DNA of 64,000 bases from Notolepis coatsorum (taxonomy: Eukaryota > Chordata > Actinopteri > Aulopiformes > Paralepididae), in assembly GCA_963971535.1 (NCBI GenBank), contig OZ020593.1:41013766-41077765 (forward strand). The letters are read 5' to 3'. This document shows, piece after piece, positions 11,201 through 21,741 of the stretch. The notes below the pieces were generated by a model. It did no database searches. It had not been told where the DNA came from and was given only the letters and a program-made list of their open reading frames with translations. Both the position numbers and the translations under genes were made by a program. Every line of letters begins with the position of its first letter. Within the stretch, counting starts at the first letter, position 1.

Positions 11201-13072
11201 GCCACGCTCATCCAACGTGAGCTCACCATTCCGGTGCATAGAACAATCCTGTGGTCAGATTCCACGACAGTACTCGCCTGGATCAAATCGGATTCATGCA
11301 AATACAAAGTCTTCGTGGGAGTCAGAATCACTGAGATTCAAGAGTTAACCGGAGAGTTAACCGGAGAAGCAAACTGGCGCTATGTGGATACAAAACACAA
11401 CCCAGCTGACATCATCACCCGGGGAATGTCCCTGGATGACTTAACCCGTCATAACATCTACAGTGACGGACCAGCATTCCTCAAGCTCCCGGAAGGAGAT
11501 TGGCCCACGCCCACCCCGAGGGAAGCAAGTGACGAGGAGGCTGAGAATAAGAAACCCATGTTCTGTGGATTGAGCACTGTTGTCTCCGCAGACCCCAACA
11601 TAGACGATTGCATTACCATAGAGAGTGCGCAGCAACGGACATTCCTGCGGCACCACCCAGAGATTAAGTCCCCCGCTGATATGTCAGCGGCTGACTACGA
11701 GGAAGCAGAACTGCTTCTACTGCAACGAGCCCAGAGAGACTCGTTCCCCGATGAACTAGACTGTCTACAGGGAGGAAAGCCCGTCCCATCAGACAGCAGA
11801 TTGATTCATCTGGCCCCCGAGAGTGACACACATACCCTCATCAGAGTGGGTGGTCACCTGCGGAGAGCCCCCAATTTACCGGATGACATTAAGTACCCGA
11901 TCGTATTGAACAGCCGACACAAGGTCACAGAGCTGATTATAAAGAAATACGACGAGGATGTACACCACGCAGGAGCAGAGAGAGTCTTCGCGGAAATCAG
12001 ACGTCGTTACTGGATACTTCAAGGAAGAGAGGCGGTGCGACGCTTCCAGCGAACCTGTCTAGACTGCCGAAAGTGGCGCGCGCAGCCCAGCATACCACGG
12101 ATGGCTGACCTACCTCCATGTCGCCTCCGACTCGGCGACAAGCCATTCCACTCAACAGGCATGGACTGTTTTGGCCCGCTGCACATAAAGAAAGGAAGAG
12201 GCACCGAGAAGCGGTGGGGTATTGTATTCAAATGCATGACCACCAGAGCGATACATATCGAGCTCCTTCCGACCATGAGCGCAGACTCATTCCTTATGGC
12301 CTTCCGAAGATTCACATCACGGAAAGGAAAACCGTCTACATTATTGTCCGATCACGGGACAAACTTCAAAGGCGGAGAAAGAGAGCTGAGGGAGAGCTTC
12401 CAAGCTATGGGCCCAGAACTTAAGACCCACCTCGCTCCAGCCCAGATTGACTTCCAATTCAACCCCCCAAACGCACCCCACTTCGGTGGAACTTGGGAAC
12501 GAGAAGTACGTTCTATAAAGACAGCCCTGTACGCAGTACTTGGGGCCCAGACTGTGGCGGAAGAAGTCCTAATGACAGTCCTCACGGAGATTGAGGGAGT
12601 ATTGAACTCCAAGCCCCTCGGTTACGTCTCCAGTGATGTAGCAGATGTCGACCCAGTCACCCCCAACACCCTCCTGATGGGGCGGCTAGATCCCGCGTTA
12701 CCTCAGACAATGTACCGGCCTGAAGAAGCGAACGGCCGACGAATGTGGAGGTACAGCCAAGTATTAGCCGACAAGTTTTGGAGCAGTTTCCTACTGCACT
12801 ACCTACCGTCTCTACAGACCCGCCAGAAGTGGGTAAAAGAGAGAGACAATTTGACGGAAGGAACAGTCGTCATGATTATTGACCAGTCACTACCCAGAGC
12901 TATGTGGCCGGCTGGCCGCGTAAGCAAAGTGATCACCGGTGCCGATGGCAAGGTCCGAGCAGCTGAAGTACTCGTCCAGGGGCGCATTTACACCCGTCCT
13001 GTGGCGAGGCTCATAGAACTGCCCCGACTCCCAGACACAATCGATGATGACCATAACCCTATGACTTTGTGA
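8144..13072 (+). CDS. pol: BEL/Pao Gag(C-term)-Pol polyprotein of A1, long intact frame
   Basis: 1642-codon frame; ATG 8144 is an internal Met of the polyprotein, not the natural start. Domains by residue from 8144: Gag DUF1759-type region (about 1-190); three zinc knuckles at 239-251 (CPYCEKEHWLSQC), 272-284 and 290-302; aspartic protease with LDDGS at 355-359; reverse transcriptase with DIKGMF (Asp697) and YVDN at 774-777; RNase H with Asp965 (FSDAS), Glu near 1009 and Asp1039 (WSDST); integrase with an HHAG...CLDC zinc-binding part (about 1260-1310), catalytic Asp1341 and Asp1403, and Glu1452 (WER). A conserved C-terminal domain follows (WRYSQVLADKFW onward). All catalytic positions look intact and no stop occurs to 13072. 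Separation from gag by the 7-bp deletion near 8028 is the visible defect. Confidence 0.95.
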   Translation: MYQQSASYIGTPMVPDFTQENRAQYTELRMCLETMLVDVIDERHKYAILLKHLKVPRAHNISLAYATSTTPYTAALVALDQRYGRIWDYVIQEIRHIDRLPPATDNRALDDLSIRVQSLVGMLGAQREKGRHELYANSNVERILEKLPPARQERFRRQRDHRDPNGPEPNLLDLADFLAREVSSLRLDTFGRSTPGSREGTRRLNDGRRSVTVMHQSESVPSSRSHSTPSRKEKWKIVCPYCEKEHWLSQCDSFPKMNAEEASQWIKSNRRCFRCARSHMAAECRLKKKCSRCDGAHLDILHDSNRRRPPPAPSSSKASVMYIDPASSSGARVLLKVVRVTLSYQNKVMDTYAVLDDGSEKTLLLASAAAQLGLRGSENQMTIRTIRRDLKTIKGENVSFSIAASGQPERRYRITDAFTSQEIGLSRYTYPVAKLMEKYVHLRKLPIPLIDGATPTLLIGSDHADLIVPIDRVQTGPRGCPAAVETRLGWTLQGPLAKSLNRTTATSCLHSRVTEGDTALLQHVERLWTLEQMPFKNEKKDIRSKDDIYAINLLETGTKRVPVSGVLRYATPLLRREGMPTFHAKKDATERYLLNTERRLAKDPAQESVYRAEIEKLITAGHVTKIDIKEADQTTESWYVPHHKVHHNGKDRIVFNCSYQIGSQNLNKELLPGPTLGPSLLGVLLRFRQDKVAISGDIKGMFLQVRLVEEDKPLLRFLWRERPGDEHPAIYQWEVLPFGTTCSPCCATFALQRHVAEDPAADEEVRHSVKNSFYVDNCLQSVSTQEEAEALLHKLRASLIKGGFDLRQWASSDPHVLRSLSSEDKAASSETWMATIPGEAQEMTLGLVWRFKTDSLHYRHKPLTTEQGRSTAIPTTRRSVYRTLARQYDPLGCILPYTTRAKMIVRALWDKDQGWDDPIPAHLASTWREWEMELHSLPGVNIRRSYFPPTARPETCKMDLHVFSDASEVAYGSVAYLRAQEEGGEIYTAFILARSRIAPRKQQSIPRLELCAALAGAHLATLIQRELTIPVHRTILWSDSTTVLAWIKSDSCKYKVFVGVRITEIQELTGELTGEANWRYVDTKHNPADIITRGMSLDDLTRHNIYSDGPAFLKLPEGDWPTPTPREASDEEAENKKPMFCGLSTVVSADPNIDDCITIESAQQRTFLRHHPEIKSPADMSAADYEEAELLLLQRAQRDSFPDELDCLQGGKPVPSDSRLIHLAPESDTHTLIRVGGHLRRAPNLPDDIKYPIVLNSRHKVTELIIKKYDEDVHHAGAERVFAEIRRRYWILQGREAVRRFQRTCLDCRKWRAQPSIPRMADLPPCRLRLGDKPFHSTGMDCFGPLHIKKGRGTEKRWGIVFKCMTTRAIHIELLPTMSADSFLMAFRRFTSRKGKPSTLLSDHGTNFKGGERELRESFQAMGPELKTHLAPAQIDFQFNPPNAPHFGGTWEREVRSIKTALYAVLGAQTVAEEVLMTVLTEIEGVLNSKPLGYVSSDVADVDPVTPNTLLMGRLDPALPQTMYRPEEANGRRMWRYSQVLADKFWSSFLLHYLPSLQTRQKWVKERDNLTEGTVVMIIDQSLPRAMWPAGRVSKVITGADGKVRAAEVLVQGRIYTRPVARLIELPRLPDTIDDDHNPMTL

Positions 13073-13153
13073 GTTGACTGACCCTTACAGCGAACCCTTG
13101 AGTGGTAGACAGTGCGGTTAATCTGTCTCTGCTTAACTAATTGGGTTGGGACC

Positions 13154-13167
13154 AATTAGGGGGCGGC
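13154..13167 (+). promoter_or_regulatory. Polypurine tract of A1
   Basis: AATTAGGGGGCGGC lies directly before the 3' LTR, where plus-strand DNA synthesis is primed. The identical motif precedes the 3' LTR of family B (35768-35781). Confidence 0.75.
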
Positions 13168-14193
13168 TGTTCTGAAGGATCAGATTAAACCGAATATATA
13201 TATTTATTTATATATATATATTTAATTGTATTTGTATATCCCCTGATATCCCTTGTATATTCCTTGTACAATATGCATTGAATATCCCTTCTAGTCTACT
13301 GAACATCCCATAATAGTCTCCATTCTACCATTGGACGAGACCTTGGTGCCAGGTCGCCATACCCCTCAGACCAGGTTCAATCGTACCGCTCAACATGTAT
13401 GGACAAGTCCTAGTTCCGCGTAGGAATATGTCTACCGCACCACTAATGGTACTATTTGTTCATAGTGCGTATATATACTGCGCTATTAAAGTAGAGCTTT
13501 CTTTTAGTCCAGTTCCTTACCCTCCAACAGAGTGACAGACGCAAAAGCCTCCCCGCGAACCACGTGTGGGCAGTAAGGCCAATTCGGCCCAGTATCGGCA
13601 TTGAGACATCGTGTATATTAATATTTGAATAGTCATATTTGGCACTATATCGTCGAGTTGGACGTATTCTATTAAGCTAATAATAGTCTATTCATATGTA
13701 GTGCCTCGTGCGGTAAGAGTTCTATAGTAATCAGCACCCCCATCGTTTCGGGCATCAGCTGGACGCTTATCCAGGGTGGTTGACCCCACGTGAAGCTGCA
13801 CCCGAGGAGCTCCAGGCCAAAGAGCGAGTGGACCTGTATATTGGATTATTCTACCGACGACGGCTAGCCTTCCCCGGCTTGGATTATGCTTTGAGTACTT
13901 TGATTATTCTATGGATAAAGGCCAACACTGCGGTGTGTTGGAAATACCCCCCCCGGAGAGGACGACAGGTGAGAAGACGCTCTACACGACGAGGTCGCCT
14001 CACGTCTCTCCATCGTGGACCGGAGGACGCCGGCCACAGAGAGTCCAACTGCTTTCATCTGTGGATCGAGGATCGCTGGGCACCGGGTCGCATGACTGTG
14101 GGCTCTCCCAGGATACCCTCGGCCAGACGGGATACAGCCAGACTCTACCCCCCCCCTCCAGCTGTCCTACAAGCAGTCGGAACCTTCCCCTAG
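13168..14193 (+). repeat. 3' LTR of A1, first part
   Basis: First 1026 bp of the A1 3' LTR. It stops at CCTAG, where copy A2 is inserted; the rest lies at 23154-23533. Confidence 0.95.
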
Positions 14194-15489
14194 TGTAACT
14201 GAGGGGTACAATTCCCTGACTGTATTGTTAGATATGATACTTACTACCACTACCTCTTGTACTTTAGACTCTGGCCACCCAGTACTAGGTATAAATAATT
14301 ATGATAAACACTCCCACCTGATGAAACGGATCCAACACAAATGTACCAAGTCGAAAGTCTGCGTTTAATAATAATACATAGCAAAAGGTATGTACAACGA
14401 TCACTTAATTACATTTATGATTTGAAATAGTATGCACTTTTATGGCAAATGAGTATTCGTAGGTAGATCAATATCGAATGTCCAATCTCTGATTGCGCAG
14501 GAAGCAAATATACAACCTGGAATATTTAGGGAACAATAGCAATGATACTTGAATGATTATATAGCTGGATACACTAGGGGGAGGTTCCGACTGCTTGATG
14601 AAAGCAGTTGGACTCTCTGTGGCCGGCGTCCTCCGGTCCACGATGGAGAGACGTGAGGCGACCTCGTCGTGTAGAGCGTCTTCTCACCTGTCGTCCTCTC
14701 CGGGGGGGGGTATTTCCAACACACCGCAGTGTTGGCCTTTATCCATAGAATAATCAAAGTACTCAAAGCATAATCCAAGCCGGGGAAGGCTAGCCGTCGT
14801 CGGTAGAATAATCCAATATACAGGTCCACTCGCTCTTTGGCCTGGAGCTCCTCGGGTGCAGCTTCACGTGGGGTCAACCACCCTGGATAAGCGTCCAGCT
14901 GATGCTCGAAACGATGGGGGTGCTGATTACTATAGAACTCTTACCGCACGAGGCACTACATATGAATAGACTATTATTAGCTTAATAGAATACGTCCAAC
15001 TCGACGATATAGTGCCAAATATGACTATTCAAATATTAATATACACGATGTCTCAATGCCGATACTGGGCCGAATTGGCCTTACTGCCCACACGTGGTTC
15101 GCGGGGAGGCTTTTGCGTCTGTCACTCTGTTGGAGGGTAAGGAACTGGACTAAAAGAAAGCTCTACTTTAATAGCGCAGTATATATACGCACTATGAACA
15201 AATAGTACCATTAGTGGTGCGGTAGACATATTCCTACGCGGAACTAGGACTTGTCCATACATGTTGAGCGGTACGATTGAACCTGGTCTGAGGGGTATGG
15301 CGACCTGGCACCAAGGTCTCGTCCAATGGTAGAATGGAGACTATTATGGGATGTTCAGTAGACTAGAAGGGATATTCAATGCATATTGTACAAGGAATAT
15401 ACAAGGGATATCAGGGGATATACAAATACAATTAAATATATATATATAAATAAATATATATATTCGGTTTAATCTGATCCTTCAGAACA
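14194..15489 (-). repeat. 3' LTR of A2 (112-bp internal deletion)
   Basis: 1296 bp against 1407 bp for the partner LTR. The bases corresponding to 22146-22257 of the other LTR are missing here (junction GCTTG/ATGAAAGC near 14600). The minus-strand polypurine tract lies at 15490-15503. Confidence 0.92.
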
Positions 15490-15584
15490 GCCGCCCCCTA
15501 ATTGGTCCCAACCCAATTAGTTAAGCAGAGACAGATTAACCGCACTGTCTACCACTCAAGGGTTCGCTGTAAGGGTCAGTCAAC

Positions 15585-16218
15585 TCACAAAGTCATAGGG
15601 TCATGGTCATCATCGATTGTGTCTGGGAGTCGGGGCAGTTCTATGAGCCTCGCCACAGGACGGGTGTAAATGCGCCCCTGGACGAGTACTTCAGCTGCTC
15701 GGACCTTGCCATCGGCACCGGTGATCACTTTGCTTACGCGGCCAGCCGGCCACATAGCTCTGGGTAGTGACTGGTCAATAATCATGACGACTGTTCCTTC
15801 CGTCAAATTGTCTCTCTCTTTTACCCACTTCTGGCGGGTCTGTAGAGACGGTAGGTAGTGCAGTAGGAAACTGCTCCAAAACTTGTCGGCTAATACTTGG
15901 CTGTACCTCCACATTCGTCGGCCGTTCGCTTCTTCAGGCCGGTACATTGTCTGGGGTAATGCGGGATCTAGCCGCCCCATCAGGAGGGTGTTGGGGGTGA
16001 CTGGGTCGACATCTGCTACATCACTGGAGACGTAACCGAGGGGCTTTGAGTTCAATACTCCCTCAATCTCCGTGAGGACTGTCATTAGGACTTCTTCCGC
16101 CACAGTCTGGGCCCCAAGTACTGCGTACAGGGCTGTCTTTATAGAACGTACTTCTCGTTCCCAAGTTCCACCGAAGTGGGGTGCGTTTGGGGGGTTGAAT
16201 TGGAAGTCAATCTGGGCC
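15585..16218 (-). pseudogene. pol: Integrase C-terminal part of A2, out of frame
   Basis: Continues the integrase after the second catalytic Asp region, including the WER Glu and the conserved C-terminal domain, up to the natural stop near 15585. It is separated from the main frame by a 29-bp deletion near 16212 with a CCCAG microhomology, which shifts the frame. Confidence 0.88.
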
Positions 16219-19200
16219 CATAGCTTGGAAGCTCTCCCTCAGCTCTCTTTCTCCGCCTTTGAAGTTTGTCCCGTGATCGGACAATAATGTAGACGGTTTT
16301 CCTTTCCGTGATGTGAATCTTCGGAAGGCCATAAGGAATGAGTCTGCGCTCATGGTCGGAAGGAGCTCGATATGTATCGCTCTGGTGGTCATGCATTTGA
16401 ATACAATACCCCACCGCTTCTCTGTGCCTCTTCCTTTCTTTATGTGCAGCGGGCCAAAACAGTCCATGCCTGTTGAGTGGAATGGCTTGTCGCCGAGTCG
16501 GAGGCGACATGGAGGTAGGTCAGCCATCCGTGGTATGTTGGGCTGCGCGCGCCACTTTCGGCAGTCTAGACAGGTTCGCTGGAAGCGTCGCACCGCCTCT
16601 CTTCCTTGAAGTATCCAGTAACGACGTCTGATTTCCGCGAAGACTCTCTCTGCTCCTGCGTGGTGTACATCCTCGTCGTATTTCTTTATAATCAGCTCTG
16701 TGACCTTGTGTCGGCTGTTCAATACGATCGGGTACTTAATGTCATCCGGTAAATTGGGGGCTCTCCGCAGGCGACCACCCACTCTGATGAGGGTATGTGT
16801 GTCACTCTCGGGGGCCAGATGAATCAATCTGCTGTCTGATGGGACGGGCTTTCCTCCCTGTAGACAGTCTAGTTCATCGGGGAACGAGTCTCTCTGGGCT
16901 CGTTGCAGTAGAAGCAGTTCTGCTTCCTCGTAGTCAGCTGCTGACATATCAGCGGGGGACTTAATCTCTGGGTGGTGCCGCAGGAATGTCCGTTGCTGCG
17001 CACTCTCTATGGTAATGCAATCGTCTATGTTGGGGTCTGCGGAGACAACAGTGCTCAATCCACAGAACATGGGTTTCTTATTCTCAGCCTCCTCGTCACT
17101 TGCTTCCCTCGGGGTGGGCGTGGGCCAATCTCCTTCCGGGAGCTTGAGGAATGCTGGTCCGTCACTGTAGATGTTATGACGGGTTAAGTCATCTAGGGAC
17201 ATTCCCCGGGTGATGACGTCAGCTGGGTTGTGTTTTGTATCAACATAGCGCCAGTTTGCTTCTCCGGTTAACTCTCCGGTTAACTCTTGAATCTCAGTGA
17301 CTCTGACTCCCACGAAGACTTTGTATTTGCATGAATCCGATTTGATCCAGGCGAGTACTGTCGTGGAATCTGACCACAGGATTGTTCTATGCACCGGAAT
17401 GGTGAGCTCACGTTGGATGAGCGTGGCTAGATGCGCTCCTGCGAGGGCTGCGCAGAGCTCTAGACGTGGGATAGACTGTTGCTTGCGTGGGGCTATTCTC
17501 GAGCGGGCGAGGATGAATGCTGTGTAGATCTCTCCCCCCTCTTCTTGGGCCCGCAAGTAGGCTACTGATCCGTAGGCGACCTCGGAGGCGTCACTGAAGA
17601 CGTGTAGATCCATTTTACATGTCTCTGGCCTCGCCGTGGGTGGGAAGTAGCTTCGGCGTATATTAACGCCTGGGAGTGAGTGGAGTTCCATCTCCCACTC
17701 TCTCCAGGTGGATGCAAGGTGTGCGGGAATGGGGTCGTCCCAGCCCTGGTCCTTGTCCCACAATGCTCGTACAATCATCTTTGCCCTGGTGGTGTACGGT
17801 AGTATACATCCTAACGGGTCATATTGTCGGGCGAGTGTTCTGTACACACTCCGTCTGGTGGTCGGTATTGCCGTCGACCTTCCCTGCTCCGTGGTCAGGG
17901 GTTTGTGTCTATAGTGGAGCGAATCTGTTTTGAAGCGCCACACTAGTCCTAGTGTCATCTCTTGGGCTTCTCCTGGGATTGTGGCCATCCAGGTCTCGCT
18001 GCTCGCTGCCTTGTCCTCGGAGGAGAGGCTGCGCAGTACGTGCGGATCGCTGCTGGCCCACTGCCTGAGATCAAAGCCGCCTTTGATCAGAGAGGCGCGG
18101 AGTTTATGTAGGAGAGCCTCGGCTTCTTCCTGGGTCGAAACGCTTTGTAGACAGTTATCTACGTAGAAGCTGTTCTTCACACTGTGTCGGACCTCTTCGT
18201 CCGCTGCTGGGTCCTCTGCGACATGTCTCTGTAGTGCAAATGTAGCACAGCATGGGCTGCATGTAGTTCCGAAAGGGAGGACTTCCCATTGGTAGATGGC
18301 TGGGTGCTCATCTCCTGGCCTCTCTCTCCATAGGAACCGCAACAGGGGCTTGTCCTCCTCTACTAATCTCACCTGCAGGAACATCCCTTTGATATCCCCG
18401 CTGATAGCCACCTTGTCCTGGCGGAAGCGGAGTAGTACGCCTAGTAGGGAGGGGCCGAGTGTAGGACCGGGCAATAGCTCTTTATTCAGATTTTGGGATC
18501 CGATCTGGTAGCTGCAGTTAAACACGATGCGGTCTTTGCCGTTGTGATGAACCTTGTGGTGGGGCACGTACCACGATTCAGTCGTCTGGTCGGCCTCTTT
18601 AATGTCAATCTTTGTGACGTGTCCCGCTGTGATGAGCTTCTCAATCTCAGCGCGGTATACACTTTCTTGGGCGGGGTCCTTGGCTAAGCGCCGCTCTGTG
18701 TTTAGTAGGTACCGCTCTGTGGCGTCTTTCTTTGCGTGAAAGGTAGGCATCCCTTCCCGCCGCAGGAGTGGCGTGGCGTATCTCAACACGCCGCTGACTG
18801 GGACTCTCTTTGTTCCCGTCTCGAGGAGGTTAATGGCGTAGATGTCGTCTTTAGAGCGAATGTCTTTCTTTTCGTTCTTAAAGGGCATTTGTTCTAAGGT
18901 CCATAGCCTCTCTACATGCTGCAGGAGTGCGGTGTCTCCCTCTGTGACTCGGGAGTGGAGACAGCTAGTGGCTGTGGTTCGGTTGAGAGATTTGGCGAGT
19001 GGGCCTTGGAGAGTCCATCCTAGGCGGGTCTCGACTGCTGCAGGACAGCCTCTGGGTCCGGTATGAACCCGGTCTATCGGGACAATGAGGTCTGCATGAT
19101 CGGAGCCTATCAACAGTGTCGGGGTAGCACCGTCTATGAGTGGGATCGGTAGCTTGCGTAGATGTACATATTTCTCCATCAGCTTGGCTACGGGGTATGT

Positions 19201-21171
19201 GTACCGCGAGAGTCCTATTTCTTGGCTGGTGAAAGCGTCTGTAATCCTGTACCGTCGCTCGGGCTGGCCGCTTGCTGCGATAGAGAATGAGACATTCTCG
19301 CCCTTTATCGTTTTCAAATCTCTTCTTATTGTCCGAATTGTCATTTGGTTTTCGCTCCCCCGCAGCCCTAGCTGGGCCGCAGCGGACGCGAGCAGAAGGG
19401 TCTTCTCTGACCCGTCATCAAGGACGCCGTAAGTGTCCATGACTTTATTCTGGTAGCTCAATGTCACACGGACTACCTTTAAGAGCACTCTGGCTCCGCT
19501 GCTGCTGGCGGGGTCGATGTACATGACGCTTGCTTTGCTGCTTGATGGTGCGGGTGGAGGCCGCCGTCTGTTACTGTCGTGGAGTATGTCCAGATGGGCT
19601 CCATCGCACCGACTGCACTTTTTCTTTAAGCGGCATTCGGCTGCCATGTGTGATCGCGCACAGCGAAAACAGCGTCTGTTGGACTTTATCCATTGACTCG
19701 CTTCCTCCGCATTCATCTTGGGGAATGAGTCACATTGTGACAGCCAGTGTTCTTTCTCACAGTAGGGGCACACTATCTTCCACTTCTCCTTTCTTGAGGG
19801 GGTACTGTGGCTCCTACTGCTTGGCACTGACTCCGATTGGTGCATGACAGTCACCGATCTTCTTCCATCATTTAGTCTCCTGGTTCCTTCTCTGGAGCCA
19901 GGGGTGCTCCGTCCGAATGTATCTAGCCGTAAGCTGCTGACTTCTCTCGCCAGGAAGTCGGCTAGATCGAGGAGGTTCGGTTCGGGGCCATTAGGGTCTC
20001 GGTGGTCTCTCTGCCGCCTAAAGCGCTCCTGTCGGGCGGGCGGTAGCTTCTCCAAGATCCTCTCTACATTTGAGTTGGCGTATAGTTCATGCCTACCCTT
20101 TTCCCTCTGCGCTCCCAGCATCCCTACTAGGGACTGCACTCTGATGGACAGGTCGTCCAGTGCTCGATTGTCTGTTGCTGGGGGTAGGCGGTCGATGTGC
20201 CTGATCTCCTGGATCACGTAATCCCATATACGTCCATATCTCTGGTCCAACGCTACCAGCGCTGCGGTGTATGGGGTCGTAGAAGTGGCGTAGGCGAGCG
20301 CTATGTTGTGCGCGCGGGGTACCTTTAAATGCTTCAGTAGTATCGCGTATTTATGGCGTTCATCAATGACATCCACCAACATTGTCTCCAGACACATGCG
20401 GAGCTCCGTATACTGGGCCCGGTTCTCCTGGGTGAAGTCTGGTACCATAGGTGTGCCAATGTATGACGCGGATTGTTGATACATCGGCGAGCGTTGGGGG
20501 AGAGGCCTCCTAGGCGAGTCTCCTCCTGCTCCTTGGCGTGGGCTGGTACCGGCTGTGTACCATGGCCCGCTGGTCCAGGTGCTGTTCCTCGGTGCGGGTC
20601 GTGCGTCGTGCTCACCCGTGAATAGCGTCGGGGGTCTGTAGCGCAGCTCCGCGGGGGTATAGCCTGGGCTGTACTGGACCTCCTGGTCCGGTAGAGTACT
20701 GTGCTGTCGTCGGGCGTGGTTCTCCTCCTCTTCCTCTTCGTCTTCCGTTAGGTCATCCAGGGCTTGTAGTCTCTGATTTAGCCTCTCCGCAGTGTATGCT
20801 GCTCCTTCCCGGTGGCTGGGTCTCGCTTGGACCGGTTGGGGAAGGGGGTCTGCGGGGGGTATAAACCTCGTCTGTTGGTCAAGTTCAGGGTCGCTTACTC
20901 GGCTAGGGGATGCCGCCCTGGAGTGATGTCTAGACGAGTTCCTGGAGCCTCTGGTGGAGGGAGGGGGTGTTGTCCTTCTGATCAGCTGTTCTATTAGTTG
21001 CGCTTGTGCTCTGTCGCGCTCGGCTTCGCGCTTGGTGAGATCCGATTCTCTCTGGGCACCGGTGGCGGCGCGCTGGGCGTCGGCCCGGTCTCTTGCCATA
21101 TTCTCTTCCATCTGAATGCGTCTTATTTCCAGGCGTATGTGCTCTTCTTCGCTCCGTTGCTGTATCTGCAA
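16207..21171 (-). pseudogene. pol: BEL/Pao Gag-Pol polyprotein of A2, main open part
   Basis: About 1654 codons open from the Gag coiled coil through zinc knuckles, protease (LDDGS, preceded by Gly instead of Ala in A1), RT (YVDN), RNase H and the first two integrase acidic residues. It ends prematurely after MGPD because of the 29-bp deletion. Unlike A1 it keeps both GCACGAC units, so Gag and Pol are fused in one frame here. This shows that family A encodes a single Gag-Pol polyprotein. The upstream border is another frameshift near 21295; the first codon at 21171 is not a start. Confidence 0.93.
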
Positions 21172-21202
21172 TCGATCGCGTTCACCCTGGAGTCTATCGC
21201 GT

Positions 21203-21673
21203 TCAGTAGAGGCTTTCAGGCTGACGAGGAATGCCTGCTGTAGTGTCCTCTCTGCCTCGCTGGGAGAAGACGGTTGTATAGGGGAGCCGTCCCTTGGAGT
21301 CTTGGAGCTCTATCTCCACGGTGCTCTCCTCATCTTCTTCCGTGCCGAGTTCTCTCTCGGTAGTGTTGTCTTCCTCCCGGGACTCGTCTGGGACTACTTC
21401 TTCGGTATTGGCGGGGTGTAAAGTCATGTCTGGTTCCCCCTGGTCCCCACCGTGAGCTGGGTCAGTTACGTTAGAACCCATAGGGGCCTCTATGGTCGGG
21501 GTAGCCTGGTCGTTAGGGTTAGACATAATTTTACTTTCTAGTTTTACCGCGTTTACTGTTGGTAGAAGACTAGGTTGTTGACTGACAGCGTAAGCCTCTA
21601 GGTACTGAGGGAGCTGTCGTTTGCGCCGCGGGCGTTGTTGGTTAGGAGGATCGTTTCGTGGAGTGTTCATCAT
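21203..21673 (-). pseudogene. gag: gag N-terminal part of A2, frame broken by 14-bp deletion
   Basis: Starts at the same MMNTPRND Met as A1 (ATG at 21671-21673 on the minus strand) and is collinear with A1 through VEIELQDS. Relative to A1 about 14 bp (GCACGGAGTACCCC) are absent near 21295, which changes frame and ends the reading at 21203. Confidence 0.88.
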
Positions 21674-21722
21674 AGGCCATTTTAATATTAATAACACTAT
21701 ATTAATATTACACTGATTACCC

Positions 21723-21739
21723 TCCGGCTCGAAGGACCA
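21723..21739 (-). promoter_or_regulatory. Primer-binding site, tRNA-Tyr type (A2)
   Basis: Reverse complement of the A1 primer site, 2 bp from the LTR edge at 21742. Confidence 0.8.
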
Positions 21740-21741
21740 AT

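Noticed and set aside
8407..12987. Many minus-strand frames of 60-125 codons across A1 pol (and mirror ones in A2)
   Set aside because: They are antisense to the conserved Pol frame and are shadows of its GC-rich codons.
13073..13167. Possible env gene after pol in BEL A1
   Set aside because: Only about 95 bp separate the pol stop from the 3' LTR, so there is no room for env.
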